Source: Reticulitermes lucifugus
Taxonomy: Eukaryota > Arthropoda > Insecta > Blattodea > Rhinotermitidae
Length of the DNA: 43,717 nt
Assembly: GCA_026260175.1 (NCBI GenBank)
Contig: JAKCWW010004042.1
Span: 1-43,717, forward strand
Reading direction: 5' to 3'
Under the pieces are notes generated by a model that had not been told where the DNA came from, made no database searches, and worked only from the letters and a program-made list of their open reading frames with translations. Position numbers and translations under genes: made by a program. Of this stretch, positions 1-11,526 are shown in pieces (positions within the stretch are counted from its first letter, which is position 1; each line of letters begins with the position of its first letter).

Positions 1-58
<58 letters not shown>
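1..58. repeat. (CA)n microsatellite at window edge
   Basis: An uninterrupted run of 29 CA dinucleotides, cut by the start of the window, so its true length is unknown. Confidence 0.98.
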
Positions 59-61
<3 letters not shown>

Positions 62-1463
62 GGATTGTGGAAGATTCTGCTACCTTGCCGCTCTAAACTG
101 CAGGGGTTTACAGTTTCTGTCAGTTGCTTCTGCCACCTCATACATGTTCTTGTACTGTGTGTTATGCTCTTCTGTATCTTGCATGTTCCCCACCCCCCTA
201 AATCGTTCAACTGATATACGTTGTTCATTCTGCATGTAGCCAAGATTTTCAGGAGCGAGGTTTCTTTTGCGTTAAGTGTTTCCGTACTGTTTCAAGTTGG
301 TACTGAAGGTGTGAAAAACTAGTTAAAATTCGGATCGTGCCTATGAGTCAGCGCTGTGGTGTCTGCCATAGCTTGGCAAAAACAGGTTTAAACTACAGAA
401 TTAATTTATTTATATATAGAAGTGAATCAGATTTGTGAATTATGACTGTAAGCCTTTAGTTCACAAAGTGGACTGTTTCCCTTTACCTCTGTGTCTATAG
501 TGATGATATAGTTGACAGAGATATGTTTTCGTAAAGCTTACATTACAGTAATGGAGATACGGTATCTGATTTCAAACAAACTATTGAGGGTCCGCTGTGA
601 AATTAATCTGAGTTCAAATCCCCCCTTCAATCCTTTATAGTGTCTGTCCGATTCATTACCGACAGGCAAGTAGGGGAAACAGCCGAGTATCGAATAACAG
701 GGAAGATGCCTCTGGGGGCCATTTAGAACGTGTGTCATATACAGGATCATGCTTTATAAATAAGTCAGATTGGCATGCTATGTATAGGTAAACAAGCTAC
801 AGGCCTGCCGTACAAATTCAGAAAAGTTTTGATTTGGAGTTGGAGTTGGATTGTAGTTCGACATGACGTTAAATATTACAGGCAGAAGTTGTAGTTGTCA
901 TTGATATTTGCATTTTATACCGTGGACCAGTTTTGTGCCCTATTTGTGTTCCTGAAAAAGTGGTCGCGAATCAAATAGGCGTAAATTAAAAACGATATTT
1001 CCATAAGAAATAATGGAATAGGTAAGGATTATGGGCAAACATACTAATGACACCCTCTCCATATGCGGTATATGTACATGTATTATATTATTTGTGTGTT
1101 ATTGATAGTAATATAGACATAAACAAGTAATATTAATTTAAGCCTATGTAAACTGAAAATGAATTGTAAACTTCTTGCTTATTCTTGCCACGATGGTACA
1201 TAACCCATTTCGTTGCTGTCACGGATGACTAAATTCACCCTCACAGCTTTTACTGCTCCGTCAGCGTCCAAGTGCGTAGCCAGCCAAAGAGCGTTAAACC
1301 GAAATTGAGAACCCCTAAATGACGAAGTCGTGTAAATTGGTAAGGGGCGTTAAAGAAAAAAGGCGTAAAACAAGTAGGACGTAAAACAAGGGCTACGTAT
1401 ACTATGTTTTTCAGAAGAAACTCTTACAGTTATATTTCAGATTAAAGGCTTATTATGAGGAGT
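59..1463. other. Non-coding stretch, no gene recognised
   Basis: AT-rich sequence with stops in all frames. The short open frame at 538-750 (-) resembles no family I know and has no splice or codon signal. No tRNA-like box, tandem repeat or long inverted repeat was seen. It is best read as intron or intergenic DNA. Confidence 0.6.
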
Positions 1464-1598
1464 TGGTCTTCTGGGATGTGACGCTCCGTAGTTTCGTAAG
1501 CAGCTACGTTTCAGTGGAACCTGACGATGAAGGTACCAGTTTCCTCTGAAATGTCAGTACCTAGCTACAGTGCATGGTGTCATATGCGCGAAGACAGC
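1464..1598. mobile_element. Foldback element, FB1 family (copy a)
   Basis: The left end carries the family motif TTCTGGGATGTGACGC. The right end carries a degenerate reverse complement ending in GCGCGAAGAC. The centre has CCTGACGA and TGAAATGTC, the degraded hammerhead-like core and GAAAC-type motif seen in other members near 10.5, 23.8, 27.7, 35.9 and 43.4 kb. The arms are diverged, so this is an old copy. A SINE-B is inserted at its right end. It is non-coding and non-autonomous. Confidence 0.55.
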
Positions 1599-1850
1599 AA
1601 GTAAAGGTAAAAAATGTAGATTTCACCCTATAAACGGCCATGATGGCCCAGAGGGGGAGTAGAAGTATAGCTCTACTCTTTCTCTAACCTCCGCTCTAGA
1701 TGAGGGCGAGTGGTCAACGCCACGCCCCTGCCGCTTTACTCCCGGAAAAGAAACCCGGTACCCATTTTACAACAGACTGGGTGGGCACCAGGGCCGGTCT
1801 GAACGGGTGCGGAAAACATCGCCTCCACCGGGATTCGATCCCCGAACCGT
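1599..1850 (-). mobile_element. SINE-B copy 1, 5'-truncated
   Basis: On the minus strand this has a Pol III B-box-like GGATCGAATCCC, then the family body (GGTACCGGGT, AGAGTAGAGCTATACTTCTA), then a TTTACCTTTAC tail. The A-box half of the tRNA-like head is missing. The 8-bp direct repeat GAAGACAG flanks it at 1590-1597 and 1851-1858, which fits a target-site duplication from retrotransposition. It landed at the terminus of foldback FB1a. The other copies (28072, 28327, 33864) have fuller heads. Confidence 0.8.
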
Positions 1851-2105
1851 GAAGACAGTAGGATAATGCTCAAATTTCTCTTTAAACTTGGACCGTAGAT
1901 GTTGTACCGGCATACACCAGATAAAAGTAATTTATTTTTGGCCTAGTTTTTTTTCTTTTATAAGGAATATGACCTTACGCTATTATCCGTGCGTCTGTGT
2001 TCCTGCAACCCCCCGCCCCCCCCCCCAAGTAATTTTGAACAAACTTCTATATTTCCATTAAACATCGTGCATATCCGCATTTATAATTTTCTCGTACGAT
2101 GATAA

Positions 2106-2290
2106 AATGGAGGATGAGATGGGCGGAACAGTAGTAGGCATAGAAGAGGTAATAAGTCACGAGTCGAGTTACGAAATCTGAGGGACGTAGATCACTTAGC
2201 AGACCTAGGCGTAAGTGGGAGGATAATATTAAATGGACCTTAAACGTGGACTGTATTATGAACACGATAATGAAGGCTCGTTTTCCATAA
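2106..2290 (+). pseudogene. Retroelement C-terminal remnant (GRPRRKWE type)
   Basis: One plus frame reads RPRRKWEDNIK, followed by a tail resembling the ending DLAQDRDxWRAxVxxxMNLRVP. This block is common at the 3' end of coding relics in cockroach/termite repeats and similar to the C-terminal tail of non-LTR retrotransposon polyproteins. Here the conserved MRWAxH part and the RPRRKWE part lie in different frames with stops, so it is dead. A second copy is at 43050. Assignment rests on memory of the family motif. Confidence 0.6.
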
Positions 2291-5200
2291 ACATTTCTTG
2301 ACCAGGTGATTGAACATCTCTTTTCAAGAATGATTCTGCTGCCTGGAGCTAATGAATGTCGTACGGGGTTGTAGAACAGTGAGCTTGTAAATTATATATA
2401 TATATATGTATGTATCTGAAGTAAACATCAGGCCTAGTGGTGTATGTAAAGTAGGAAAGAACACGTCTGTAAAATATGTGTAGGCCTTCATTTCAGGGCT
2501 TTACGCTTCTGTAATTCATCTCTCAAGTGTTCAGTTTGGCTCTGAGAAAAAGGGACATCCAACTGTCAAAATCCTGAACTCTGTGAATCGTTTCTTTCCT
2601 CCAAGGAAACTACAGATATGCGCGTTTTGGTGTGGATGCAGAGTGTTACGAAGAATTACCGGCTGTTCTGCCGTGAAATACGAAAGTGTCTGGCTCCGTT
2701 TTCTCATGTCAGCACCAGAGACAGTAAGACGTTTTCGGTGGTGTAAGGACATGAAGTCACAGAACATATGAGTATGTCAGGAGATTCACTCTGTGTTTGT
2801 CCACGAGTTGGGTTTTGTTATGGGTCGTAAATTCCGCCATCCCATTACACGTGCACCGGCTGCCGATTTATTTAAACGCATCGAAAGCAATATGACATAG
2901 CGTTTTTGTCTTTCTAGCCGTCCTTCATGCATGTGGCATGCAATTACACTTGTTTTGCTGCCAATAGTTTAAAATGACAAGTACAGTGTGTACTTTACAT
3001 CGATCTGCTTCTTTTCCCTGCTATTTGGAACACAAATCATTCTGTAAAGTCGTATTTTATAAAAAAAAAATCATACGTAATAGCTTTATGGAAAATGTGT
3101 ATGTCCAAACCTGAGTAAAGATCAATCGTGCTTGTAAAAATTGTTTATTATTTTCGAAGATAAGTAATTGGTTTCAGAGTCTGGACTTCGACATTTTACA
3201 ACATTTTTAAGTGTTCTGGTTTTATGAGGTTTTTGTTTTCACGAGTCTGCCGCCTGCAGGACGCTGTCAGAGTGCGACAGTCACCGACATCAAGGACCTT
3301 GCAGAATTCGGAGTAGGTTTCAGTTACTGCTTCTTCTAAATCTTGTAATGAAATTTGGGTTTCCATAAATGCCACAAATTTTTTGAACAGTTGAACGACT
3401 CTTCAGTTTCTCGAGAAGTGTCACGCTCCATGGGGGTCATTTGGTCCGTTAATGGGTCTCAAGCGTTGCTTGTAATTCTAACGAAGGAACATAAGTTCAA
3501 GGATGTTTTAAGAAGAGTGCTGAGAAGGAAATTTGTCGGTAAGGAATTTTAAATGAAAAATTACTGGGAAGTTATATAATGAATGTTATACTTTTTTTTA
3601 CTTTTAACTATTAATGTTATATAGATTCGACTGAGATTGGCTGGAAAGAGGCCACTTGCAAGATGTGGGATTAAAATATTGAAATTGACGTCAAAAACGT
3701 AGCCTGAAAAGTTTATTTGGACTGAAAAGATAGGTTGTCTTAACGGTTGATTTGAATGCTGTAACGAATATTGGTTTCCACGAGGGCAGTAACTTTCTAG
3801 ACCAGCTGAATATGTGTCTAACTTTGGATGAAGATTTTAAAGACGGTGTTTAAAAAATAAAACACTAAAGTGTAATATAGACACCTCGGGACTGAACTTA
3901 TATGAAATCTCTGTATGGTTTATTCAGGTTAAAATCTTCATATCCCCTTGAACTTGGCCACTAGTTAATGAGATGGTGGAGTGTTAGTATCAGCACAGGA
4001 GGCCCTTATTTCATTCAGGGAGTTCCCTCGATGTCCGACGGGAGACAATTTCGTATTTAGCGGGCCGTGACAAAATTGACATCGTCCCCGAGGAAGCACT
4101 GCGTTACATATCTGAGCAATACACAGAGCTTTGTTAGACTTCCAGAGCAGCTGTACCTACATGTCACAGTACCTGCGTATCTGAGTTCTGTATGCGTATT
4201 AATTATTTATTTTGTTTATTTTTTTGTGTGTCGCAGAATTAGAGTGTTGGTTTATAGATTTAAAAAGTAGCAGGATAAAGTGAAGCTACAATTCAGGTGA
4301 GTGGTAATCAGAACGTAGTCTCACAGGGGGGACTAGGCGTGGGTGTTTTAACAGCGTTCAAGCAAAGTTTTTAATGATGCCCCTCACAAAGTGACAATAT
4401 TAAGGAGTGTTGTTGGAGACAGGATGTTTTACGCAGGCGATAATGGGGCTGTATAAGCACAATCGTATCCCATATACTGCTTGCTGTCGTGATAGGTTTC
4501 TGTGTTTTTTCTCAGTTCCTAGTGCCAAATTCTCTTGCACTAATTTAAAATAGGCCGTGGCTACCTCCATCTGTATCGTATTCCAGCATTTATAATCATC
4601 CTCTTATTCGTTGCCGTTTAAACCGTGCAGTTAAAGAATTTGCTAAATAAAAATGGAATAAATTTAGTCAGTCTTGCAGAACCCTAGCTCATTATTTCAG
4701 AAAATCATTTAGTTTTTAATCGTATTATATTCGCCTTAATACAGAACGTCTCTTGTATTATTTCCCTGGGCACGACAGCTCTCACGGGATGTGTCGGCGG
4801 ATGAAGGCATTGTATGCGATAAAGCTGCCCTGGGAAATGATAAAGAAACACACTGTACATTCTTCTCTCCTAATTTTTGTTCAGGGCCTCAGTTTTAAAA
4901 CTCTCTTTCGTAAATGGGATCTATTTTAAACGAATGAAAAGACTTTTCTGCTGGAAGGGCGAAGTTGCGATTTCCCTTTCTCTGTTGTGTTCGACTCCTA
5001 GACACGTTCGCCCAAGTAGGTATGTAAGTGCAATAAAACTTAATAAATAGAAAGAAACCGTTTCCTAGGCAACAAATGGCCCATGCAGTGACATCTGGAC
5101 AAAAGAAAAAAGAATGGTTTTAGTGTCCGGGGTGGGGAATATACCGGCGCCTTCGTCCAAGCAAAGAGAATGCTGCTGGAATGAATACAAACGATCCGCT

Positions 5201-5985
5201 TAACCTTTCCGTTGATGTATAAATAAAAGTGTCTTTCTTTTTATCTGAAAAATATACTGTGTGTCCGTACGTCTTCTGAGGGCTGGATTGCTCAGCATGC
5301 TATAGTGTTTAGGTTGTATTAGCACTTCGTGCATTGCATCGATACACAAGCAGGCGTAGTAGATTGTAAGTGGTATCTGCTTCACTTGATCGGTTTTTGT
5401 CTGATGTAGAAGTTTCACTGTATTTATGTTTGTTGGTTTATCGTAATGTAGCTCTTATTAACAACTGATAAGACGTGGTCACCCCAGCTTAGGAAGTTTA
5501 GCGGGAAAGAACAACTACTCGTCTTAAGAACAACATGTTACGGGCTGTTGCGCAGGACTGCCAACCTAGACAGATCCTTTGGAACGACCCCAGCCACAGA
5601 ACACTACTCCTCCCTAGTTTTCATTGCGATGACCAAATTGGGGGGGTTTATAAATGCGTAGGGCTCTGAATACGAATAGATCACATATAAGGCCAAGACC
5701 TAGACAGAAAAATAGAGCATAGCATGGATATGCAAGCAGCAAAGTTGGAAGATGCGAAGTGGGACATGAAAAGAGTGCGGGTAATTCCTTATAAAATCAC
5801 TGGAATGAATGCTTATGTCGTATTTGGTGTGACAGTGAGAGCGGTACAGAATATGCAGCTGTGGCGGTGCTTGTGCGGGGGAGCAGTGTGTGTTGGGTAT
5901 AGACTTAAGGCGTGTATGTAAATAGAAATAGTATATGTAAATAATTATTGCGGCGCTGTATGGTTGGTTTATACAAGACATCATG
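2291..5985. other. Non-coding stretch, no gene recognised
   Basis: No coding, tRNA-like or strong repeat structure was identified. Minor items are a short (TA)n at about 2394-2406, an A-run at 3060 and a weak inverted pair ATTTCCC(T/A)GGGC near 4760 and 4830. Short open frames here (for example 2583-2771, 3355-3552, 4067-4270, 5724-5921) have unrelated low-similarity composition and no domain I recognise. Confidence 0.55.
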
Positions 5986-6115
5986 AAAATGTTAATATTT
6001 TTAAAAAGTCAACTAAATGCACAATGTGGTTATTACTATAATTGTAATACTCGTACAAGTACTAGTAACAAGCACACTGTGTATTTAGTTGGTTGTTAAA
6101 AGTATTAATTATTTA
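5986..6115. mobile_element. Small inverted-repeat (hairpin) element
   Basis: Imperfect inverted repeat. The left arm contains AACTAAATGCACAATGTG and the right arm CACACTGTGTATTTAGTT, and pairing extends outward through ATGTTAATATTTTTAA and TTAAAAGTATTAAT. The total is about 130 bp with a short central loop. It is AT-rich and non-coding, typical of a MITE-like foldback. No clear target duplication was resolved. Confidence 0.5.
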
Positions 6116-6720
6116 TGAATGCACGGAATGAATAATATAAAATCATGAATATGTGTTTAGTTTTCTTGGCGCCAATTAGACTATGGGCAGTTGTTGTGTT
6201 GATCGGCTTGTACATTTAAGTAGTATATCTGGTGTTTTTCTTTCAGAATATATAGCTCATCTGTACATAAATGTTTCGGTATGCTTCTGCCCCTGCAGCG
6301 TCGCATTCAGGTACTTCTGCTCATGTCAGTACACTTCCCAACCCATCTAAAGTCAGTTGTTATTCTTTTTTCTCCATCGTATTTAGTCACGTGAAACAAA
6401 ACTGCATAAATATTCTCAGCATATAAGTTTTCATAACTCATGTGTTAAGAGACGCCACATGTACACGCTTTTCGTTGTAAATCTCTTAAGTGCGTCAAGA
6501 TTGTCTCTTTTCCTTTCGGGAGCTGTTTGGCTTCGTGTGCCAACTCGGAATCTCAAAGATTTTGCTGTTGTTCAATGTTGGTTTTGCACTTCGCTGATGT
6601 CCTTGCCGCAAGATGCGCATCAGACTCTAATCCAATTTACAGTATACTCGTATTCAGTAACAAACTCATCCCGCTGAATCGTCTGTTAATTTAAATAGCC
6701 TCTGCAAATATCATTCACGT

Positions 6721-7121
6721 TCAACAATTAAACAAACAAGTGTACTTTATTTCTTAAGTATGTCCAATAACCCTACTTATGTTTCGGCTGCAATAGAGCC
6801 ATCATCATGGGTTCAAGGTCACGTTCACTTCAACATCCACTGTTCCATTTGGTATCACCACTTATACACCACAATGTATGTCACGTTTCTGTTAACAGTT
6901 GATAACACTCACTGTTTTCGTTTATACAACCTTATCTTATAAATGTCTGGCGTAGGTTGTTTTCATCTTTGGGTTCAGAGCGTAAAAGATGATAATACAA
7001 TGTGTATGTTGAAGTGAACATGAACTTTAACCCCTGATGATGGCTCTATTGCAGCCGAAACATATGTAGGGTTATTGGACATTCTTAAGAAAGAAAGTGT
7101 ATTTGTTGGTTTAATTGTTGA
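6721..7121. mobile_element. Foldback element FB2 with hammerhead-like cores
   Basis: Two 120-bp arms (6721-6840 and 7002-7121) are inverted copies without net indels, separated by 161 bp. Each arm contains the block ATGTTTCGGCTGCAATAGAG or its complement, so the same hammerhead-like module appears once on each strand. The plus-strand copy (7028-7074) keeps the CUGAUGA core. The minus-strand copy (6768-6814) has AUGAUGA instead. There is no coding capacity. The sequence just outside the right arm, AAAATGCACGGTGAA, recurs beside the hairpin at 42549-42678. Confidence 0.75.
7028..7074 (+). ncRNA. Hammerhead-ribozyme-like motif (type I layout)
   Basis: Read as RNA: helix I 5' strand UAACCC (7028-7033); core CUGAUGA (7034-7040); one extra U (7041); helix II GGCU/AGCC (7042-7045 with 7053-7056) closing a 7-nt loop; GAA (7057-7059); a minimal helix III AC-AUAU-GU (7060-7067); A at the cleavage position (7068); helix I 3' strand GGGUUA (7069-7074), pairing all six bases with the first strand. 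Order and core match the hammerhead consensus CUGANGA...GAA with helix I open. Deviations are the U inserted before helix II and a very short helix III. The palindromic helix III (ACAUAUGU) could form between two molecules. Activity is unknown. Confidence 0.6.
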
Positions 7122-7619
7122 ATGTTATCAAAATGCACGGTGAACACAACGTAAAAAAATCATTCACATTGTTTATTATATGATGTCATTCGTGTTATTC
7201 TCCTTTCTGTGTGTGTATGTGGGTTATTGTCTGATGTACTTTGTTTTATGTTTCTGTGCTCTCTCTTTAGTTGCCTTGTGGCTGCTGTACCAACACATTA
7301 ATACTAACAAGACAGGCAATGTACGTATAACGTAACATTGAGGCGCGTTCGCATAACCATTGTTGCTGTGGAAACGCAATAAGTATTAAATAATCTGAGT
7401 GTGTCTCTGTATTCTTGCCTTAGTTATCCGGCATGCAAAGCGCAAGCGCCGTATTATATTGGCATTTGTGTCTTGTCCGGCTCTACCACTTTTTTCCACA
7501 TTACTCATAAACGGCACGAGTTTCGATAATAAAGTTAGTGAACGTAAAATGTGTGTTTTGATTTTTTCTACAACATTTGTCTGAAACATTTCTCATTCTA
7601 AGAATAATTCAGCGAGATA

Positions 7620-7810
7620 TTATCTTAAACGTACATAGGTCTTCATGTAAGGTACCAGTCATTCTTGTTAGATTTTAATGAACCTTGAATTTTCTCGACA
7701 AATTTTCGAAAATTCTCTGATATAAAATTTCATGAAAATCCTTCCAGTGAGAGCCGAGTTGTCCCATGCGGACGGACGGACGGACGGACAGACACATGAT
7801 GAAGCTAACA
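7620..7810 (+). repeat. Likely interspersed repeat end with (GGAC)n
   Basis: An AT-rich segment ends in GAGCCGAGTTGTCCCATGC, then (GGAC)4 and AGACACATGATGAAGC, at about 7769-7800. A short GGAC/GACA satellite at the 3' end of a longer unit is a layout I associate with dispersed insect repeats. Only one copy is in this window, so family and boundaries cannot be shown here. Confidence 0.35.
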
Positions 7811-7849
7811 GTCGCTTTTCGAAATTTTGCTAACGCGCCTAAGAACTAT

Positions 7850-7895
7850 ATTATTATTATTATTATTATTATCATCATCATCATCATCATCATCA
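7850..7895. repeat. (TTA)n(TCA)n compound microsatellite
   Basis: About seven TTA units run directly into about eight TCA units. Short open frames over it are repeat artefacts. Confidence 0.95.
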
Positions 7896-9869
7896 CTGTA
7901 GTTGATGCTATTGTTGTTGTAAAATTCACGGCATACAGGATGGAATATATATTCAGTGTGAGCCTATTATGTTAACAAATTAGAATATACAGTAATTTGT
8001 ATAAAATACTGCAGACCTGATGAAGATTAGTTCAGCAATCGCTGGACCGTTTATTCGCTGTGACAGTGTATGAACCAGCATAATAATGCTCAATGAGCTT
8101 CGCAAACTGTGACTCTCCTGGTTGTAGTTGTTTCTGTTACGAAAATTGGTGACAATTGAGGAAATGATGTCTAAGAACATGTTCCGAAAACTATTGGAGT
8201 TCTGTCGGGCCTGGGGCACCGCATTTTGTAACAATTTTCTGAAGGCCTGGTGTTTTTCATTTGCATGCCGGATACACGATAACTGTCTCCGTATCGCCAG
8301 CATTAAAGTGAAATTGGTCTCCTAACGTGTACTACATAGCGTTACAGGGCATTTTGATATGTGTGGGAAGGTTCCTAAAGTAGCATGTCAGTGGAGCAAC
8401 TTGTTAAGTGGACTTACCTTACCCTCTCGTGGTGGAGCTGATAGGAAACACGAACCATTGCTAATGAAACGTAAGAGTAGTTGTACAATGTAACGGACTT
8501 ATTACATGAACAGGGGCGTAAGTGACGTGTGTGTGTAATAGTCAGTCGTACTTTATGCATCACGGAATTTTGAACGTCACTTTTATAAGGCGTTTTCCTC
8601 ACAGTAGTTTTTCACCTTTGAAATCAAATAACAATGTTTCGTACTTTGTACTAAAATGACGTCCCAGAATTCACATTTCATGTGTCACATGCAGGTGAAG
8701 GAAGTCATTAAAAACCATGCGTGTAACAGTGTGTAACATGGCAGCGGAGCTTCGAAATGACTGCTGACTTCAGATCAGAGTATTATGGAAATAATCACTA
8801 AACCAATAACTACATCATTGAATGAATCAAAGCGTGTTCTAAAGAAGTTGGTAATCTTTAGCTGATTAAAAAATTTCCCGCCTTCTATAAAAGCCAAATG
8901 ATCATTGCATTGTTTTTCTACAGCCAGCTAGTGTACACTATACTGAGCCATCTGAATACAGTACACACCATAACACATTACTTCTTTGAGGTTAGTTTTG
9001 ATAGTATTCTCCAATGAACAGCTAGGCCCCCCAAGTAGTCTCTTGCCTTCAGTTTTACCCCTAAAATTCTCTGTGCATTTTTTGAATAATTATTACCTAA
9101 ATAAGAAATTTACCTTTGCACAATATTAATACCTGTACTCGCTTAAGTTTAATCGAAAATTATATACACGGAGTCCTACTTTCTCACTTTTGCTTTGAAT
9201 ATTGTTAACTTATTTTTGTCGTCAGAACGAATACCTTAATCTTTATCATAATTAATGATGATACAAAAACTGTGATATAAAATAATGCAATCGGGTTCCG
9301 TAAAATACTGTCCATTTTTTCTCCCTTTTAATTCTTGGTTTTACCTTGAAGATCGAGATAGATACTTTAGAAAAGCTGGCACTTGTCTACCAAACTACGC
9401 GGAATCACATCCCAGAAGACGGTAATCTTCATTTCCCATACTTATTCACAATTTATTTCACTTCTGGCTTATTATTCTTCCTGCCTACATGGCTAACATT
9501 CCTAATGCATAAAGTCTAAGCCGCTCATGAAAACACGGATTGGGATAGTGAAGACAGTTTTCTAGAAACCCGATAACAGTATGAAAACAGATAGAATGTG
9601 CGTTGTATGGCAACGAAGGAAACACATCCATGTTTGGCTGTTAAAAAACGTGTGAGAAATAGGATTTTGTACTGTGCCTTGGTTTTCAGCTTTCTTCGTC
9701 ATGCAGAAGAGCACCTTATGGGATTGGAACTCTGCGTACCGTCACAATCGGCCGAGTCGGCTTAAAGTTTATATTAGACTTTGTAAGGAGTGCATAGATA
9801 TTGGACTGATCGAATTCGCAAGTATTTTTTATGTGATTTATAGATTTATAACGTTCTATAGCCTGCTGC
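7896..9869. other. Non-coding stretch with two repeat fragments
   Basis: No gene recognised. At 8017-8060 (+) there is CCTGATGAAG followed by a 7-bp stem GTTCAGC/GCTGGAC and then CCGTTTATT where CCGAAAC would be expected: a probable decayed hammerhead-like module. At about 9380-9422 there is a lone arm of the FB1 foldback family (ACGCGGAATCACATCCCAGA). The rest is featureless AT-rich DNA. Confidence 0.45.
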
Positions 9870-10134
9870 GCCGATCCCAGTGGCCGCGCGGTCTAAGGCG
9901 TGGGTAGGCGGCCGCTCGCTTACTGGGATTGTGGGTTCGAATCCCGCCTAGGGCATGGTTGTCTGTCTCTTGTGAGTGTTGTGTNTTGTCAGGTAGAGGT
10001 CTCTGCGACGAGCTGGTCACTCGTCCAGAGGAGTCCTACTGAGTGTGGTGTGTCGAAAAAGTGTGTGATCGGTGAAGCCTCGAAAAACGAGGCGGCCTAG
10101 GCCCCCAAGGGGCTGTTGAGCCAATGGAAAAAAA
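9870..10134 (+). mobile_element. SINE-A copy 1, full length, with TSD
   Basis: tRNA-like head with A-box region TGGCCGCGCGGTCTAAGGCG and B-box GGGTTCGAATCCC at about 9932-9944, then a family-specific body (GTCTCTTGTGAGTGTTGTGT, CAGGTAGAGGTCTCTGCG) and an A-run. A 12-bp perfect target duplication ATAGCCTGCTGC lies at 9858-9869 and 10135-10146. It is non-coding; the apparent peptides across it are artefacts. One ambiguous base occurs at 9985. Other copies are at 11527, 40364 and 43642. The clean duplication suggests a fairly young insertion. Confidence 0.92.
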
Positions 10135-10455
10135 ATAGCCTGCTGCAGCGAGTCGATGATTATTAAAATCTGTTGGCGCTGCTGTTGGTTTGTGTTGTCT
10201 GGCGTTAAGTAATGCAAGAGGGCTATTTGTATAAATAAACTAACTGCACTGTAACTCGGAGTATTCAGCCACTGTGTGTGTTGAGTTTTTAAACAGGGCC
10301 TATCGAAAAATAAGCAAGAGTACTAACAATTTGTTAGTCAAGCTTTCTCTAGCGGTGAATATTGAATTAGGATAAATAAAGAGCGTTTGATAACAAAGAG
10401 AAAGAAAGCCACACGATGTGATGTGGAATTTCGCACGACCATGCGATAAATAATT

Positions 10456-10600
10456 CTGTCTTCTGGGATGTGTCGCCATGTTGTCTAGTGGCCATTTGGT
10501 ACAGTTTTGAAGGATCCTACTACCATTTTCTTCTTCTGCCCTGAAGGTGGAGGCAGTAGATTCCTCCGAAACGTTGCTAAATCTGAAACATGCTACGCGG
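10456..10600. mobile_element. Foldback element, FB1 family (copy c)
   Basis: The left arm begins TCTTCTGGGATGTGTCGCC. The centre contains CCTGAAGGTGGAGG...CCTCCGAAACGTTGC, that is a CUGAAGG core (consensus CUGANGA with the last A changed to G), the extra U, a 5-bp helix II GGAGG/CCUCC, and GAAACGUU. The right arm is eroded (CATGCTACGCGGCTTCACG). It is an old, non-coding copy. Exact ends are uncertain. Confidence 0.5.
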
Positions 10601-11526
10601 CTTCACGTCTCATTCTTTCAGATAACAGGATGTTTGAGAAAACTATGTGAATAATTCTGTGCTTTTAATTTTCTGTGGTTTATTCTTCTTTGATGGATTA
10701 GATCCTTAGGTCTCTTGCAGAATTAACTCTAAAATATGGATCGTTTAGATATCTGGTGGGAGCTACTGGGCGCTGGACTGGCGGACCACAAGGCCACTGC
10801 CCTCACATGACACGAAACAAAATATCGTAAGTCGGACACAGCTCAGGCCTCGGAACGATATTCAAACCCGCGAATCCATTTCTTTTTCAGGGTTTTCAAG
10901 CTCGTGTACGGCTTTTACAGTGCGGCTGTTGTGGGTGGTTTTATTCATAGCCTTCTTATAATATTGGTAGGGTGATTATATAACAGAGACTCATAAGAGG
11001 TAGGCATGTAGCACGAAATGTTAAAGGCATATAAAAATTTGCCTGGAAAACATAAAGGAAGTGACTGCACGTTCCTCGCGAGATTAGGCCGTCACTGAAT
11101 CATTTAAAGGAAAAATTAAATTTGTCGGTAGCAGAACCTTTACAAACCCGCAGTACAAAATGCCGTAATTTTTTTATGATACAAGATTGTGAAATCTATC
11201 TCTCATGCTCACAGGACCAATCTTCCATAACGTCGCCACTTCTCTCTCTCTCTCTCTCTCTGTCTGTCTGTCTGNTCACTTTCGAAGTCTGCCTTGTAGG
11301 ATTCAATAAGTGTTTCTTCCTTCTCCATCCTAGCCATGTCTAGCCCATAAAATCATTCTGTACTTCATTAACATAACAATATTTATTACATGATATGTAA
11401 AATCACGATGTTTATTCTTTCATGTTATCCAAAATTGCCAAATCACTTTGTCTCTCCTTTATCGTACTATTTTCCAGAGCGCTCTGTTGCAGACACTTGT
11501 AATTTATTCACTTTAGTCAACTTTAT
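10601..11526. other. Non-coding stretch with (TC)n/(TGTC)n
   Basis: No gene recognised. A TC dinucleotide run passes into TGTC units at about 11240-11274, with one ambiguous base. The rest is unremarkable. Confidence 0.6.

Noticed and set aside
9870..10134. tRNA gene at the GGGTTCGAATCCC box (also 11527, 21436, 28327, 30937, 31609, 33864, 40364)
   Set aside because: Each is followed by a family-specific body and tail with target duplications. Cloverleaf arms are incomplete, so these are SINE heads.
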